From Paenibacillus helianthi (lineage in GTDB: Bacteria > Bacillota > Bacilli > Paenibacillales > Paenibacillaceae), in contig NZ_LVWI01000081.1 of assembly GCF_001909055.1 (NCBI RefSeq), positions 62,001-126,000 of the forward strand: a stretch of DNA of 64,000 bases. Direction: 5' to 3'. The notes beneath the pieces are model-generated. The model did no database searches. It worked only from the letters and a program-made list of their open reading frames with translations, and was not told where the DNA came from. This document shows, piece after piece, positions 34,309-43,700 of this stretch. Made by a program: the position numbers and the translations under genes. Numbering within the stretch: the first letter of the stretch is position 1; the number at the start of each line of letters is the position of its first letter.

Positions 34309-35121
34309 ATGGACGTCAGGGACTGGGGAACATTTTTACTTCCATATGAACAAACTGTGGAGGAATTGAAGGTTAAATTCAAAACAATGCGTTCGGAGCT
34401 CAAGAAAAGAGAAGAGTATACACCGATCGAGTTCGTAACCGGGCGCGTCAAGCGGCTGTCAAGTATACTGGAGAAAGCCAAACGCTTAAATGTAAAGATG
34501 GAGGATTTGGAAACAGGGATTGAGGATATTGCCGGCATTCGCATCATGTGCCAGTTCGTGGAGGATATCCGCAGAGTGGCCGAATATATCCGCGCCCGCA
34601 AGGATCTTGAGGTTCTTTACGAGAAGGATTACATCACGAACTATAAGGAAAGCGGCTACCGCAGTTTCCATATGATCATTAAATATCCGGTGCAGACAGC
34701 CCTGGGGCAAAAGATCGTGCTCGCCGAGATTCAGATCCGCACGCTCGCTATGAACTTCTGGGCAACCATTGAGCATTCCCTGAATTACAAATACCGGGAA
34801 AGCCTGCCTGATGAAATGCGGCTGCGCCTGAAGACGGCTGCGGAAGCCGCGTCTATACTGGACAGTGAAATGTCCAGTATCCGTGAAGAAATTCTGGAGG
34901 CGCAGAAAACCTTCGAGGAAAATTCGAATACAACGACCCAGCTTCTGAAAGCCATACATCAGTTGTACTTCTACCATCTGGTGAATGAAGCCATTGAAAG
35001 CCAGGAACGCTTCAATCAGATCTGGCAGGCGCAGGATATGGAAGCGATGAAGGACCTGCTGGAACATGTGCGCGAGCTGTTGTCGGATGCCAAAAAGGAC
35101 AGTCTGCCGGATGGCTTATGA
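34309..35121 (+). CDS. relQ: Small alarmone synthetase (RelQ/YjbM-like)
   Basis: 270 residues from ATG 34309, after AGGAGG; an ATG seven codons earlier lies within that site. RelA/SpoT synthetase domain: GRVKRLSSILEKAKR, DIAGIRIMCQFVEDI (catalytic Asp), KDYITNYKESGYRSFHMIIKY, EIQIRTLAMNFWATIEHSLNYKY. There is no HD hydrolase or regulatory domain, so it is a stand-alone (p)ppGpp synthetase. The C-terminal helices are longer than in Bacillus YjbM. It overlaps the DUF309 gene by 11 bases. Confidence 0.9.
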   Translation: MDVRDWGTFLLPYEQTVEELKVKFKTMRSELKKREEYTPIEFVTGRVKRLSSILEKAKRLNVKMEDLETGIEDIAGIRIMCQFVEDIRRVAEYIRARKDLEVLYEKDYITNYKESGYRSFHMIIKYPVQTALGQKIVLAEIQIRTLAMNFWATIEHSLNYKYRESLPDEMRLRLKTAAEAASILDSEMSSIREEILEAQKTFEENSNTTTQLLKAIHQLYFYHLVNEAIESQERFNQIWQAQDMEAMKDLLEHVRELLSDAKKDSLPDGL

Positions 35122-35575
35122 ACCGCTGTACCTGGCTTTCCTGGTCTACTTCAACCGGGACAGGGATTATTTTGAATGTCATGAGGTTCTTGAAGAGCTG
35201 TGGCTGGCCAGGGAACGTGATCCGCTGTACAAGGCTCTGCTGCAGACTGCAGTAGGACTGTATCATTTCCGGAACAACAATGTGCGCGGCGGCTTAATGA
35301 TGCTGAACCGGTCGCAGGAGGTGCTCCAGCAGTATCCTGGGGATACCCTGGGAATCAATCTTACGAAGCTGGTCCGTGAAGTTGAAGATTATGCCCGTAA
35401 GCTGGACTCCTATGCGGACCAGCCGTTTGAATATTATGATCTCACGATTGAGCTGATTGACCCGATTCTGGTAGAAGAAGTGACCGCTGCAGGTAAAGAG
35501 ATTGTACCCAATCATCCACAGCGCCGTGGTCCTCAGAGACCACTAACTTCCCACCGCGCGAATAGGGAATTCTGA
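35111..35575 (+). CDS. DUF309 domain protein
   Basis: 154 residues from ATG 35111, overlapping the alarmone synthetase 3' end, so probably translationally coupled. The DUF309 signature is RDYFECHEVLEELWLARERDPLYKALLQTAVGLYHFRNNNVRG (all-helical, conserved C-H-E). Function unknown across the family. Its tail (KEIVPNHPQRRGPQRP) is basic and disordered-looking. Confidence 0.88.
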   Translation: MAYEPLYLAFLVYFNRDRDYFECHEVLEELWLARERDPLYKALLQTAVGLYHFRNNNVRGGLMMLNRSQEVLQQYPGDTLGINLTKLVREVEDYARKLDSYADQPFEYYDLTIELIDPILVEEVTAAGKEIVPNHPQRRGPQRPLTSHRANREF

Positions 35576-35636
35576 ATAGCAAGACTACCACAGGAGCACC
35601 CGCAGGGGTGTTCCTTGATTATTGGAGGACGGCATC

Positions 35637-37184
35637 ATGGCAGTGCAATTGCCCGGCACTTTTATGCAGCGCATGAAGGAAATGCTGGGACCGGAGTATG
35701 AGCAATTTGCAGAGTCGTACAAGGAGACTCCTTATGGCGGCATTCGTGCCAACACATTAAAAATATCGGTGGAGGAACTGCGCACGCTCTCTCCCTTCAA
35801 ACTTGCTCCAATTCCCTGGTGCCCAGCCGGGTTCTATACAGAAGAAGGGGCGAGACCCGGCAAACATCCGTATTATCATGCGGGACTGTACTATATTCAG
35901 GAGCCAAGTGCGATGGCTCCGGTAGAACTGCTCGGCGTACAACCAGGCGACTATGTGCTTGATTTATGTGCCGCGCCAGGAGGTAAATCTACGCAGATTG
36001 CGGCCAAGCTGAAGGGTGAAGGGCTTCTCATCAGCAACGATCTCCACCCGGAGCGGACCAAGGCCCTGGCTAAGAACCTGGAGTTGTACGGTGTCCGCAA
36101 CGGAATCGTATTGAATGAAAGTCCGGAACGGATTGCTGCGGCTTTTCCTGTTTTTTTTGACCGTATTCTGATCGATGCGCCTTGCTCGGGTGAAGGCATG
36201 TTCCGCAAGGATGAAGATATGGTCAAGCAGTGGGAGCCTGAAACGCCGTTGAAGTATGCTGCTATGCAGAGGGACATTCTGAATTCAGCCGTAAAAGCGC
36301 TGAAGCCGGGGGGAACCGTGGTATATTCCACATGTACCTTTGCCACGGAGGAGAACGAAGGTACGATCAGTGAGTTTTTGGATACTCATCCTGAGTTTTC
36401 GCTTGTTACTGTAGGCGGAACAGGTTCCTTTGCACCTGGACTTCAAGGATTGTCTGGAGCTGCCCGGCTGTGGCCGCATAAGGTCAAGGGCGAGGGGCAT
36501 TTTATGGCTGTACTGCGCCATGACGGAAGTCCCCGTTCCCCAGAGGAAACTGCATCCGATCCGGGACAGGCTGTTGCGGAAAGAACACTTTCCGTTTCTT
36601 CGCGGAACAATGGAGTCAAGGGTGAGGCCACTGCCAGAGCTGGTTCTGCCCGACAGGTAAGCGGACGGGGCGGCAAAGGGGGGCGAACCTCCGGCAAGTC
36701 CGGCGGTACTTCGCCTGGACGCCAGTCTGAAGGCGGGGGAGAAGAGGCCGCAAGAGCTGCGTATTCCCTATTTACCGAAGACCAGCTAGGCTGGCAGCCA
36801 TCCGGATTTCCGGTGCTGTTCGGTGACCATTTGTATCTCTCACCGCTGCCCAAGGCTGCACTTAACGGCCTAAAGACGATTCGTCCCGGCTGGTATGCGG
36901 GTCATATCCGCAGCGGCAGATTTATTCCCGGACATCCGCTCGCTACCGCTCTGCATCCCGCCGAGAGTATCCGCAGCCTCTCATTATCCAGCGGAAGCAG
37001 CGAAGCGGTCTCCTATCTGAAAGGGGAAACATTGTCTATCCCCGAGGAACGCTTAACGGTACGGCCTGGCAATTCCGCCAAAGGTTACGTGCTTGTCTGT
37101 GTCGACGGGTACAGCGCTGGCTGGGGGAAATGGCAGGACGGTATGCTGAAGAATGAATATCCCGCAGGCTGGAGGTGGACGTAA
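35637..37184 (+). CDS. RsmF-like rRNA cytosine-C5 methyltransferase (paralogue 1)
   Basis: 515 residues from ATG 35637, after GGAGG. Rossmann methyltransferase of the NOP2/Sun (RsmB/RsmF) family: AdoMet site LDLCAAPGGKST, catalytic PCSGEGMF and STCTFATEENEG with the two family cysteines. Residues 300-380 are a Gly/Arg/Ser-rich linker; then a PUA-like C-terminal RNA-binding region (GDHLYLSPLP..., GRFIPGHPLATAL). It modifies a 16S rRNA cytosine. A second, shorter family member lies at 58775-60169. Confidence 0.9.
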   Translation: MAVQLPGTFMQRMKEMLGPEYEQFAESYKETPYGGIRANTLKISVEELRTLSPFKLAPIPWCPAGFYTEEGARPGKHPYYHAGLYYIQEPSAMAPVELLGVQPGDYVLDLCAAPGGKSTQIAAKLKGEGLLISNDLHPERTKALAKNLELYGVRNGIVLNESPERIAAAFPVFFDRILIDAPCSGEGMFRKDEDMVKQWEPETPLKYAAMQRDILNSAVKALKPGGTVVYSTCTFATEENEGTISEFLDTHPEFSLVTVGGTGSFAPGLQGLSGAARLWPHKVKGEGHFMAVLRHDGSPRSPEETASDPGQAVAERTLSVSSRNNGVKGEATARAGSARQVSGRGGKGGRTSGKSGGTSPGRQSEGGGEEAARAAYSLFTEDQLGWQPSGFPVLFGDHLYLSPLPKAALNGLKTIRPGWYAGHIRSGRFIPGHPLATALHPAESIRSLSLSSGSSEAVSYLKGETLSIPEERLTVRPGNSAKGYVLVCVDGYSAGWGKWQDGMLKNEYPAGWRWT

Positions 37185-37187
37185 AGG

Positions 37188-37952
37188 ATGAGTGCATCAG
37201 GAAATGCTGTAAAAAAACAGCGGATCGATAAAGTATTGTCCCATATGGGCAAAGGTTCACGCAGTGATATCCGCAAACAGGCGAAGCAAGGGCTGATTAC
37301 CGTGAACGACGCCGTTATTAAGGATAGTGGTTATCATGTTGATCCCTACACGGACAGAATCCAGGTGGGTGGAGAGCCTGTAATTTACCGTGAATTCATC
37401 TATCTGATGATGAATAAGCCGCCTGGCGTATTGTCAGCCACAGAAGACAAACGGGACCGGACAGTGCTGGATCTGCTTAAGCAGGAATATGCACAGTTTG
37501 AGCCTTTTCCGGTCGGAAGACTGGATAAGGATACGGTAGGGTTGCTGCTGCTGACCAATGATGGGCAACTGGCCCATGAGCTGCTCTCGCCCCGCAAGCA
37601 TGTCCCGAAAACCTATGAGGCTACGGTCGAGGGTGAGGTGGATGCTGCAGATGTAGCAGCTTTTGCCGCAGGTGTTGAGCTTGAGGACGGATATGTGACT
37701 TTGCCTGCACAGCTTACCCTTATGGGAAGGGAACGCGGAAGCAAAACCCTCTCCCAGATTTCACTGACCATTACAGAGGGGAAATTTCATCAGGTGAAGC
37801 GGATGTTTCTGGCGGTTGGCAAAAAGGTGATTTTCTTGAAGCGGGTCTCTATGGGCGGGCTGAAGCTGGATGAGCAACTGGCGCCCGGTGCTTGCCGGGA
37901 GTTGACTGCTGAAGAACTGGCGCTGCTTGGCGGCGGGGAAGCGGAAACTTAA
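37188..37952 (+). CDS. rsuA: RsuA family 16S rRNA pseudouridine synthase
   Basis: 254 residues. N-terminal S4 RNA-binding domain (RIDKVLSHMGKGSRSDIRKQAKQG), then the pseudouridine synthase domain with FPVGRLDKDTVGLLLLTNDG, where the Asp of GRLD is catalytic, and FHQVKRMF. RsuA-type enzymes make Psi516 in 16S rRNA. The start is 3 bases after the stop of the rsmF-like gene, so two rRNA-modification genes are co-transcribed. Confidence 0.92.
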   Translation: MSASGNAVKKQRIDKVLSHMGKGSRSDIRKQAKQGLITVNDAVIKDSGYHVDPYTDRIQVGGEPVIYREFIYLMMNKPPGVLSATEDKRDRTVLDLLKQEYAQFEPFPVGRLDKDTVGLLLLTNDGQLAHELLSPRKHVPKTYEATVEGEVDAADVAAFAAGVELEDGYVTLPAQLTLMGRERGSKTLSQISLTITEGKFHQVKRMFLAVGKKVIFLKRVSMGGLKLDEQLAPGACRELTAEELALLGGGEAET

Positions 37953-38060
37953 GGGAATCAGTGGAGGTTTTATCCACGGTTAATTAAATTAACAGTCTCT
38001 GTTAACGGATGTAATATACAATGGTTAGATACAGATAAAGACGAACAAGGATGGTGGGGT

Positions 38061-38861
38061 ATGAAATACAAGCTGATTGCGCTGGATGTAGACGGCACGC
38101 TCCTGAATGACGATCACCAGTTGAGCTCTGAAAATAAGGAGGCTATCGCTGAAGTGACAAGGGAGGGCGGGCTGATTGTCCTATGTACAGGGCGCAGCCC
38201 GCAGAATTCGATTCCTTTAATGGAAGAGATGGGACTGGCCGGGTATGTCCTGGGACATAATGGAGCGGCGACGGTGCGTGTAGAAGACCGCGAGGTACTG
38301 CATATCTATGGACTGGATGCCCGCGGTCTGGACCCGTATATAGAGTACTGCCGTGCCCATAATATTCATTATGATGTGAATACTGCCTTTGACATGTATG
38401 TAGATAATGTCGCTAATCTGACCTCGGAAGCTAATCATATGTATGAGCATTTTCGGGTGACACCAGCGACGCTCCCGGCCTGGGAGGATTTTCGCGAACC
38501 GGTTGTCAAGTTTACTGTCTTCACCAAATCGGATATTCTTGACGAAGCCCAGCGGGAATGGAGCACCTGGACGCAGCAGTATAATATTGTCCGCAGCGGG
38601 GAGTTTTTCGTAGATTTAATGCATCCGGAAGCCTCCAAGGGCAATGCGTTAATGAATCTGGCTATACATCTGGGTATATCTCAAGAGGATGTTTTGTCCA
38701 TCGGGAATTATTATAATGATATTTCCATGCTTACATACGCCGGACTTGGTATTGCCATGGATAACTCACCGCTTGAGGTTAAGGCGGCTGCAGATGTAAT
38801 TACGGGAACCAATAATAATAATGGCGTGCGCGATGCACTTGTGAAGTACTGCTTGTCATGA
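38061..38861 (+). CDS. Cof-type HAD-IIB phosphatase
   Basis: 266 residues. HAD motif I ALDVDGTLLN (two Asp), motif II LCTGRS, motif III Lys in HPEASKGNAL, motif IV SIGNYYNDISML. The C2B cap places it in the Cof/YkrA group, which dephosphorylates sugar phosphates or nucleotides. It has about 100 bases of its own leader and its own terminator. It is the last core-type gene before the AT-rich block. Confidence 0.92.
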   Translation: MKYKLIALDVDGTLLNDDHQLSSENKEAIAEVTREGGLIVLCTGRSPQNSIPLMEEMGLAGYVLGHNGAATVRVEDREVLHIYGLDARGLDPYIEYCRAHNIHYDVNTAFDMYVDNVANLTSEANHMYEHFRVTPATLPAWEDFREPVVKFTVFTKSDILDEAQREWSTWTQQYNIVRSGEFFVDLMHPEASKGNALMNLAIHLGISQEDVLSIGNYYNDISMLTYAGLGIAMDNSPLEVKAAADVITGTNNNNGVRDALVKYCLS

Positions 38862-38901
38862 GACTCTTGATCAAGCCTCTTTAGATTTGATATGAAGCGA
38901 G

Positions 38902-38935
38902 AAAAACCGATGGTGCATGTACCGTCGGTTTTTTT
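38902..38935 (+). terminator. Terminator of the Cof phosphatase gene
   Basis: AAAAACCGA / TCGGTTTTT with inner GGTGCATGTACC-like pairing, then a T run. It separates the core genes from the AT-rich block. Confidence 0.85.
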
Positions 38936-39142
38936 GTTCAAAATATTTTCTTTAATTCCATATTGTGACAGACTTCGACATTATTGAAATGATATTGTGT
39001 ATTTATATTCAATAAAAACGTTTTTATTGTTTTATGATTTATAATTCTTTAATATAAAACGTCATTAGTCAGATAGCTTGGTAAATGTAATCGATTTCAT
39101 ATTGGACTTATCGTAAACTTCATTTTGAACAGGAGAACTAAT
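38936..39142 (+). promoter_or_regulatory. AT-rich leader of the heptose cluster
   Basis: No peptide gene of useful size is present: the ATG-initiated frames are 8 codons or shorter. A TATAAT near 39040 and TTGAAA near 38984 are candidate promoter parts, without ideal spacing. TTCGACA at 38974-38980 is a perfect Spo0A box (TGTCGAA) on the minus strand, which may be chance. ACGTTTT/AAAACGT arms form a loose inverted repeat around the TATAAT. Confidence 0.4.
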
Positions 39143-40732
39143 ATGAACGAACTATCGCACGAAGAATTGTTTTTACTGCATTTGGCGAAGTATCACTTTG
39201 AATTAACATCATTTGACTGCGAAGAATTCATTGAACAGATGGATTGGGATCGTTTATTTACAGTATGTGTACGGCATAAGCTATTCACACTTCTCTATAA
39301 AGCAATGGAGCGATATATACCGGATGAGAAGAAGGAGCCATTTGCGAAGCGGTTTTCTTATAAAGCCATGTTCAAGAATCGTTTATTAAGCGAACTTAAA
39401 CAAATTATTGAAATAACACAGCAAAGAGAGATTAAATATACCTATTTAAAGGGATTTGTCATCTCCAATTTACTTTATGATGATTTGAATGCCAGGGACA
39501 GTAACGATATAGATATTGTTGTTGATGAAAACGATTTTCTGGCATTCTCAGAACTGTTGAGGGATGTTAAATTTGAACGAACTTTATATAGCGACAGTTT
39601 ATATGCTGTTGAAACTTTGGTCAAAAATTCATCAAATCAAGGTATCTTTCATGAATATTGGTATCTGAAACAGGTGGGGGAATTAAAAATAGCTGTTGAA
39701 CTAAAAAGCAATACTAGCGCCATTCCCAGAAAACATATTAAAGAGTTCTGTGAAAAAAACGAGGTTTATATTGTCGAAGGAGTAAAAATAGTATCAAACG
39801 ATATGCTACATACCTTCTTGCATTTATGTGCGAATGCCTACAGTGATTCGGAAGAGCGAGTCGGCGTGGAGAGAGGCTTCAGATTGAGAGATTATGTTGA
39901 TATCTACAGCTATCTTAATAAATACCAAACCCGAATGGATTGGAACTTAATAGCAGAGTTAAGCAATAAATATGAAATGCTACACAAAATATTTTGTGTT
40001 TTGAATAATTTGAATTCCTTATTTGATTGCATACCCACAAATATCATTGAGATCTTTAACACGGTTAATAATACTTACAACTACCAAGGATATGAAACAG
40101 GCTCCGTCGTTGCTTGGAAAACTTCATTCTCCCATCGGATGTTTAATTATAATGATAGAATTCTTGAGTATCGGGGATTATGTCTAGAACGCTGGTTCAG
40201 CCCGATGAATGTTAATTTCAACAAACCTGTAAAAATTTTAAATAGGAAAGATTCTGTATTACCTAGGAATTTCCGGAAATGCTTTGGTTATCGAGATCAT
40301 AACCTGCAGTATGCATACAGATATGAATACGATGCTGAAAATCTGTACCTGATTATCCAATCGACTTGGCCTGAGAAATACCATCTGTCGTTTTACTTTT
40401 ATACAAATTCGTTAGATTTATGCGGACCATCAGCTAATTTTAATATTAGAGAAATTTTGTTTAAGGTATTCAACGACAAAATAGAAATTGAATTGGATAC
40501 TAAACCTATCAAGCGAATTCAGCTTGAAGAAGTACAAAGAAGTCAGACAGAGGTCGAAGTCACAATTCCATTAGAAGAAGTCTTGAGTGCTGATACAAGC
40601 TGCAAATACGGATATTATTCAGTGTTGTGGGAAGATTACGGCGAGCGCTTATTGCCGGTTAATATGGGAGGCTACGGAAACGAAGATGATCCTGAAGAAG
40701 TGGATAATTTAGGTATTCTTGCATTTACATAA
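39143..40732 (+). CDS. NTP_transf_5 family nucleotidyltransferase (cluster gene 1)
   Basis: 529 residues from ATG 39143, 6 bases after AGGAGA. Residues 1-270 look like the uncharacterised nucleotidyltransferase family NTP_transf_5 (PF14907): FTLLYKAMERY, YTYLKGFVISNLLYDD, ARDSNDIDIVVDENDF (D-x-D metal site), HTFLHLCANA. The last 200 residues are beta-rich (RYEYDAENLYLIIQSTWPEKYHLSF) without a recognised family. NTP_transf_5 proteins are known companions of lasso-peptide and related natural-product clusters, where they modify a product or precursor. First gene of the block. Confidence 0.75.
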   Translation: MNELSHEELFLLHLAKYHFELTSFDCEEFIEQMDWDRLFTVCVRHKLFTLLYKAMERYIPDEKKEPFAKRFSYKAMFKNRLLSELKQIIEITQQREIKYTYLKGFVISNLLYDDLNARDSNDIDIVVDENDFLAFSELLRDVKFERTLYSDSLYAVETLVKNSSNQGIFHEYWYLKQVGELKIAVELKSNTSAIPRKHIKEFCEKNEVYIVEGVKIVSNDMLHTFLHLCANAYSDSEERVGVERGFRLRDYVDIYSYLNKYQTRMDWNLIAELSNKYEMLHKIFCVLNNLNSLFDCIPTNIIEIFNTVNNTYNYQGYETGSVVAWKTSFSHRMFNYNDRILEYRGLCLERWFSPMNVNFNKPVKILNRKDSVLPRNFRKCFGYRDHNLQYAYRYEYDAENLYLIIQSTWPEKYHLSFYFYTNSLDLCGPSANFNIREILFKVFNDKIEIELDTKPIKRIQLEEVQRSQTEVEVTIPLEEVLSADTSCKYGYYSVLWEDYGERLLPVNMGGYGNEDDPEEVDNLGILAFT

Positions 40733-40754
40733 TGAAGGAGTGTGTCATATATCA

Positions 40755-41942
40755 GTGATTAACAATAACGATACATCTATTTTGTTGCTGAAAGATCAGA
40801 TTATAGATGAAGTTCTACTGTGTTTAAGGATATATGAACCTATAATTGATGCTGTTTATCAGATCGGCAGCAATTCATATGGCGAATTTCTTCCTTCGTG
40901 GAGTGATATTGATTTTCTGGTTTTCTTGCCTGCAAGAAATATGAAATGTCTGGAAAATATTAATCAATTGATCAGAGATGTCAATCAGAAATATAGAGGG
41001 CGGCTTGCCGGAACCGGGGATTCGGTTATTGATATCGGAATTGTCTTTAAAGATGAGACTGCGTCACTTGTTCAAAGCGAGTATATGTATTTTGATAATT
41101 CAGCTGTAATCAGGGCTCTATTTGAAACCAGGCAACATGGGAAACTGTTGTCCGGAAATAATCAATCTAAATGGATAGAAGCTACACTAAGATTTATATC
41201 GCCAAATAGCCTGATCCGTGCATTCGTTCACTCCACACTTGAACGTATACAACTTTATCATGACGTTGCCGACAATGCTGAAATTTGTGATCTTGGCACT
41301 CTAGAGAAATATGCACCTCACCAAAAATATAAAGTAATACCGATGTTATACATTTCTATTTGCAGAGCCGTCTTGTTTGTACAGCAGCATCTTTTCGTAA
41401 CGAAAAAAGACGCGTTTCAACAGTATCAAAGCTTTTTCACTGATTTTCTAGAGGAATTCAGAAGTGCCTTTCAACTTCGCAAAGACTGGATGCCAAAGAA
41501 ACAAACAAAGGAATTGGCTGTTCTTGCAGAAAAACTACCAAAGGTCATACAATGGTTTCTTGGAAAAGTTAATGATTCGGTAGGACTGCAAAGTATGATT
41601 TTTTTGAGGGGCAGAAAAAGATGGCATTACAGAGGTGAAGAACACCAAAGAATAAAAACGTTTTTAAAGGGGTTTCGCCTAGATTCTTTTTTAGATGAGC
41701 TTGATCAGTACTTAAGTTTGCAGGATGGCTACGAAATAACCTTTGCCCAGACAACCTCTGAAATTGTGGGTTTTGTAGGGTATAGGATGTTACCTGATGA
41801 GAAGCTTCTACAAATTACCCATTTGTATGCTTTAAACGATTCTATTCAGTCTGTCCTCTTAAATTATGTGAGTCGCAGAGGTATGGAGAAAAATATTCTA
41901 TACCTGGAAAACACGATAACAATAAGTCCTAAAGATTTTTAA
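40755..41942 (+). CDS. Pol-beta-type nucleotidyltransferase protein (cluster gene 2)
   Basis: About 395 residues. The start is uncertain: TTG 40719 overlaps the previous gene and lacks a ribosome site; GTG 40755 is 14 bases after AAGGAG. The N-terminal region contains IGSNSYGEFLPSWSDIDFLVFLP, the G-S...D-x-D core of nucleotidyltransferases such as aminoglycoside adenylyltransferases. A helical middle follows. The C-terminal 90 residues (FAQTTSEIVGFVGYRMLPDEKLLQITHLYALNDSIQSVLL) are faintly GNAT-like. Substrate unknown; modifying the cluster product is inferred. Confidence 0.6.
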   Translation: MINNNDTSILLLKDQIIDEVLLCLRIYEPIIDAVYQIGSNSYGEFLPSWSDIDFLVFLPARNMKCLENINQLIRDVNQKYRGRLAGTGDSVIDIGIVFKDETASLVQSEYMYFDNSAVIRALFETRQHGKLLSGNNQSKWIEATLRFISPNSLIRAFVHSTLERIQLYHDVADNAEICDLGTLEKYAPHQKYKVIPMLYISICRAVLFVQQHLFVTKKDAFQQYQSFFTDFLEEFRSAFQLRKDWMPKKQTKELAVLAEKLPKVIQWFLGKVNDSVGLQSMIFLRGRKRWHYRGEEHQRIKTFLKGFRLDSFLDELDQYLSLQDGYEITFAQTTSEIVGFVGYRMLPDEKLLQITHLYALNDSIQSVLLNYVSRRGMEKNILYLENTITISPKDF

Positions 41943-41954
41943 AGGAGGGGAATC

Positions 41955-42485
41955 ATGAAGTCTTCAATCCAAGCTGTATTTATTGATAGAGACGGAACGA
42001 TGGGAGGCACAGGTCATTTTATTCATCCGAAGCATTTTACTCTTTTCCCTTATACTTTGGGATCAGTCCAAAAACTCAAACTGCATGACATCATGGTGTT
42101 TGCTTTTACCAATCAATACCATATTTCCAAAGGTGAAGCAACAACAGAAGAATTTATGGAACAGTTTTCCTCCTTTGGTTTCGATGATGCTTTTATATGT
42201 CCCCATGAAGCAACTGATAACTGTTTGTGCAGAAAACCTAAACCGGGTTTATTACTAAAAGCTGCTGAAAAATATAATCTGGATTTGGAAAAATGTGCGG
42301 TTATTGGCGACGTTGGTGATACAGATATGTTGGCTGCCTATGCGGTGAATGCGTTAAAAATATTAGTCAGAACCGGTTGGGGGAACGAAGCTTTAGGGAG
42401 ATATAGGGATAATTGGATTGAAACCAGTCCTGATTATATTGCTGATAACCTGCAGGATGCGGTGAATTGGCTGATCTGTAAATGA
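41955..42485 (+). CDS. gmhB: D,D-heptose 1,7-bisphosphate phosphatase (GmhB-like)
   Basis: 176 residues, HAD-IIIA. Motif I is FIDRDGTMGG, the GmhB form of DxDGT with R between the Asps. The zinc loop CPHEATDNCLCRKPKPG (C-x-H...C-x-C) is diagnostic of GmhB and its histidinol-phosphatase relatives. The late acidic motif is IGDVGDTDMLAA. In the ADP-heptose route it removes the 7-phosphate. AAAGGAGGGG precedes the ATG. The histidinol-phosphatase alternative is unlikely, given GmhA, HldE and HldD in the same operon. Confidence 0.85.
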   Translation: MKSSIQAVFIDRDGTMGGTGHFIHPKHFTLFPYTLGSVQKLKLHDIMVFAFTNQYHISKGEATTEEFMEQFSSFGFDDAFICPHEATDNCLCRKPKPGLLLKAAEKYNLDLEKCAVIGDVGDTDMLAAYAVNALKILVRTGWGNEALGRYRDNWIETSPDYIADNLQDAVNWLICK

Positions 42486-42516
42486 AATTAATGTTAAGGA
42501 GTGATAGGTATACTAT

Positions 42517-43686
42517 ATGTTTTCTGTAATGAAAAAGAGTATTTCCCTTATTAGACTATATTGTTTTGATACATTGCTGCTTTTTATATTTAAGCATTGC
42601 TCTAGTGCTGTCAAGCCAAATAAACCGATTGCCAAAACGCCACTACTCATTGTCCGATTAGATGCATTGGGAGATACAGTTCTTTGGCTGGATGCCTTCA
42701 ATTCCTTGATTGAACGATATCCAGCCGAGGAATACGAGTACATCCTGATCTGCAATGAATATTGTTCAGAATTATTTACTAATCATCGACTTCTATCCCG
42801 AATTATTCCTGTAAACCGCTCCAAATTTGTGCATCATCTATCATACAGAATAAAAATTTTTAAAAGCATATTTGCTTTTGAATCTGCCATCTTATTGAAT
42901 CCTATGTATTCAAGAGAGTTTCTGTACAGCGATGCCGTGGTGCGATTTTCTAGGGCGGCCGTCAAAATCGGATTCTGCGGAGACTTAAATAATATCAGCA
43001 GCATGGAGCGGAAAATAAGCAATAAATGGTACACGCATTTAATAGAGTCAAGAATAGAAACTATGATGGAATTAGACCGAAATGCGGAATTCAACCACTT
43101 TATTGGTCTTCCTTCATTTACATCTGGTATTCCTGAATGGCCCTTACCTATTACTAGGCACAAACTATTGCAAAATCCATATTATATTATTTTTCCGGGT
43201 TCAAGTAGAGACATCAAGAAATGGCCGACTTCTTCTTTTGCCGAAATAACAAATCTGATCTATCAGAAAACCGGTATGACAGGTCTTATCTGTGGGGGCG
43301 ATGAAGAGAAACATCTCGCCGGCCAAATCATGAAGAGAAGTACTTCACCGCTAATCGATAAAATGGGACAAACCTCACTAGAGCAAGTTGCAGATCTTAT
43401 CTCCAGTTGCAGTTTTCTTGTTACTAATGATTCAAGTGCTGTACATATTGCTGTAAGTTTGAACATTCCTTCCATATGTATTGTAGGTGGTTTTCATCCA
43501 GCGAGATTTTTGCCTTATCCTGATAAATTTGGCAATAGTAGATTGCCGATCGTTGTTCAGAAGAAATGGGAGTGCTTTGGGTGCAACTGGTCCTGCATTT
43601 ATCCTACCGCATCAGATGCTCCAGCTGCCTGCATTAAGGAGATCACGGTAAAGGAGGTGTGGGATCAAATCAAGTCCATTATTTAA
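42517..43686 (+). CDS. Glycosyltransferase family 9 (heptosyltransferase-like)
   Basis: 389 residues, WaaF/WaaC-type GT-B fold. N-terminal LLIVRLDALGDTVLWLDAFNSL (the GDTV loop), C-terminal FPGSSRDIKKWPTSSFAEI, the ADP-heptose site ISSCSFLVTNDSSAVHIAVSLNIPSI and FHPARFLPYP. GT9 enzymes transfer heptose from ADP-heptose to LPS core. A Gram-positive bacterium has no LPS, so the acceptor here must differ. The C-terminus has a Cys-rich stretch (WECFGCNWSCIYP) also seen in some GT9 proteins. Confidence 0.85.
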   Translation: MFSVMKKSISLIRLYCFDTLLLFIFKHCSSAVKPNKPIAKTPLLIVRLDALGDTVLWLDAFNSLIERYPAEEYEYILICNEYCSELFTNHRLLSRIIPVNRSKFVHHLSYRIKIFKSIFAFESAILLNPMYSREFLYSDAVVRFSRAAVKIGFCGDLNNISSMERKISNKWYTHLIESRIETMMELDRNAEFNHFIGLPSFTSGIPEWPLPITRHKLLQNPYYIIFPGSSRDIKKWPTSSFAEITNLIYQKTGMTGLICGGDEEKHLAGQIMKRSTSPLIDKMGQTSLEQVADLISSCSFLVTNDSSAVHIAVSLNIPSICIVGGFHPARFLPYPDKFGNSRLPIVVQKKWECFGCNWSCIYPTASDAPAACIKEITVKEVWDQIKSII

Positions 43687-43700
43687 CTAGGAGGGTAATT

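Noticed and set aside
38974..38980. Spo0A box ahead of the heptose block
   Set aside because: A single 7-base match is expected by chance every few kilobases and its spacing to a promoter is unclear. Kept only as a note.
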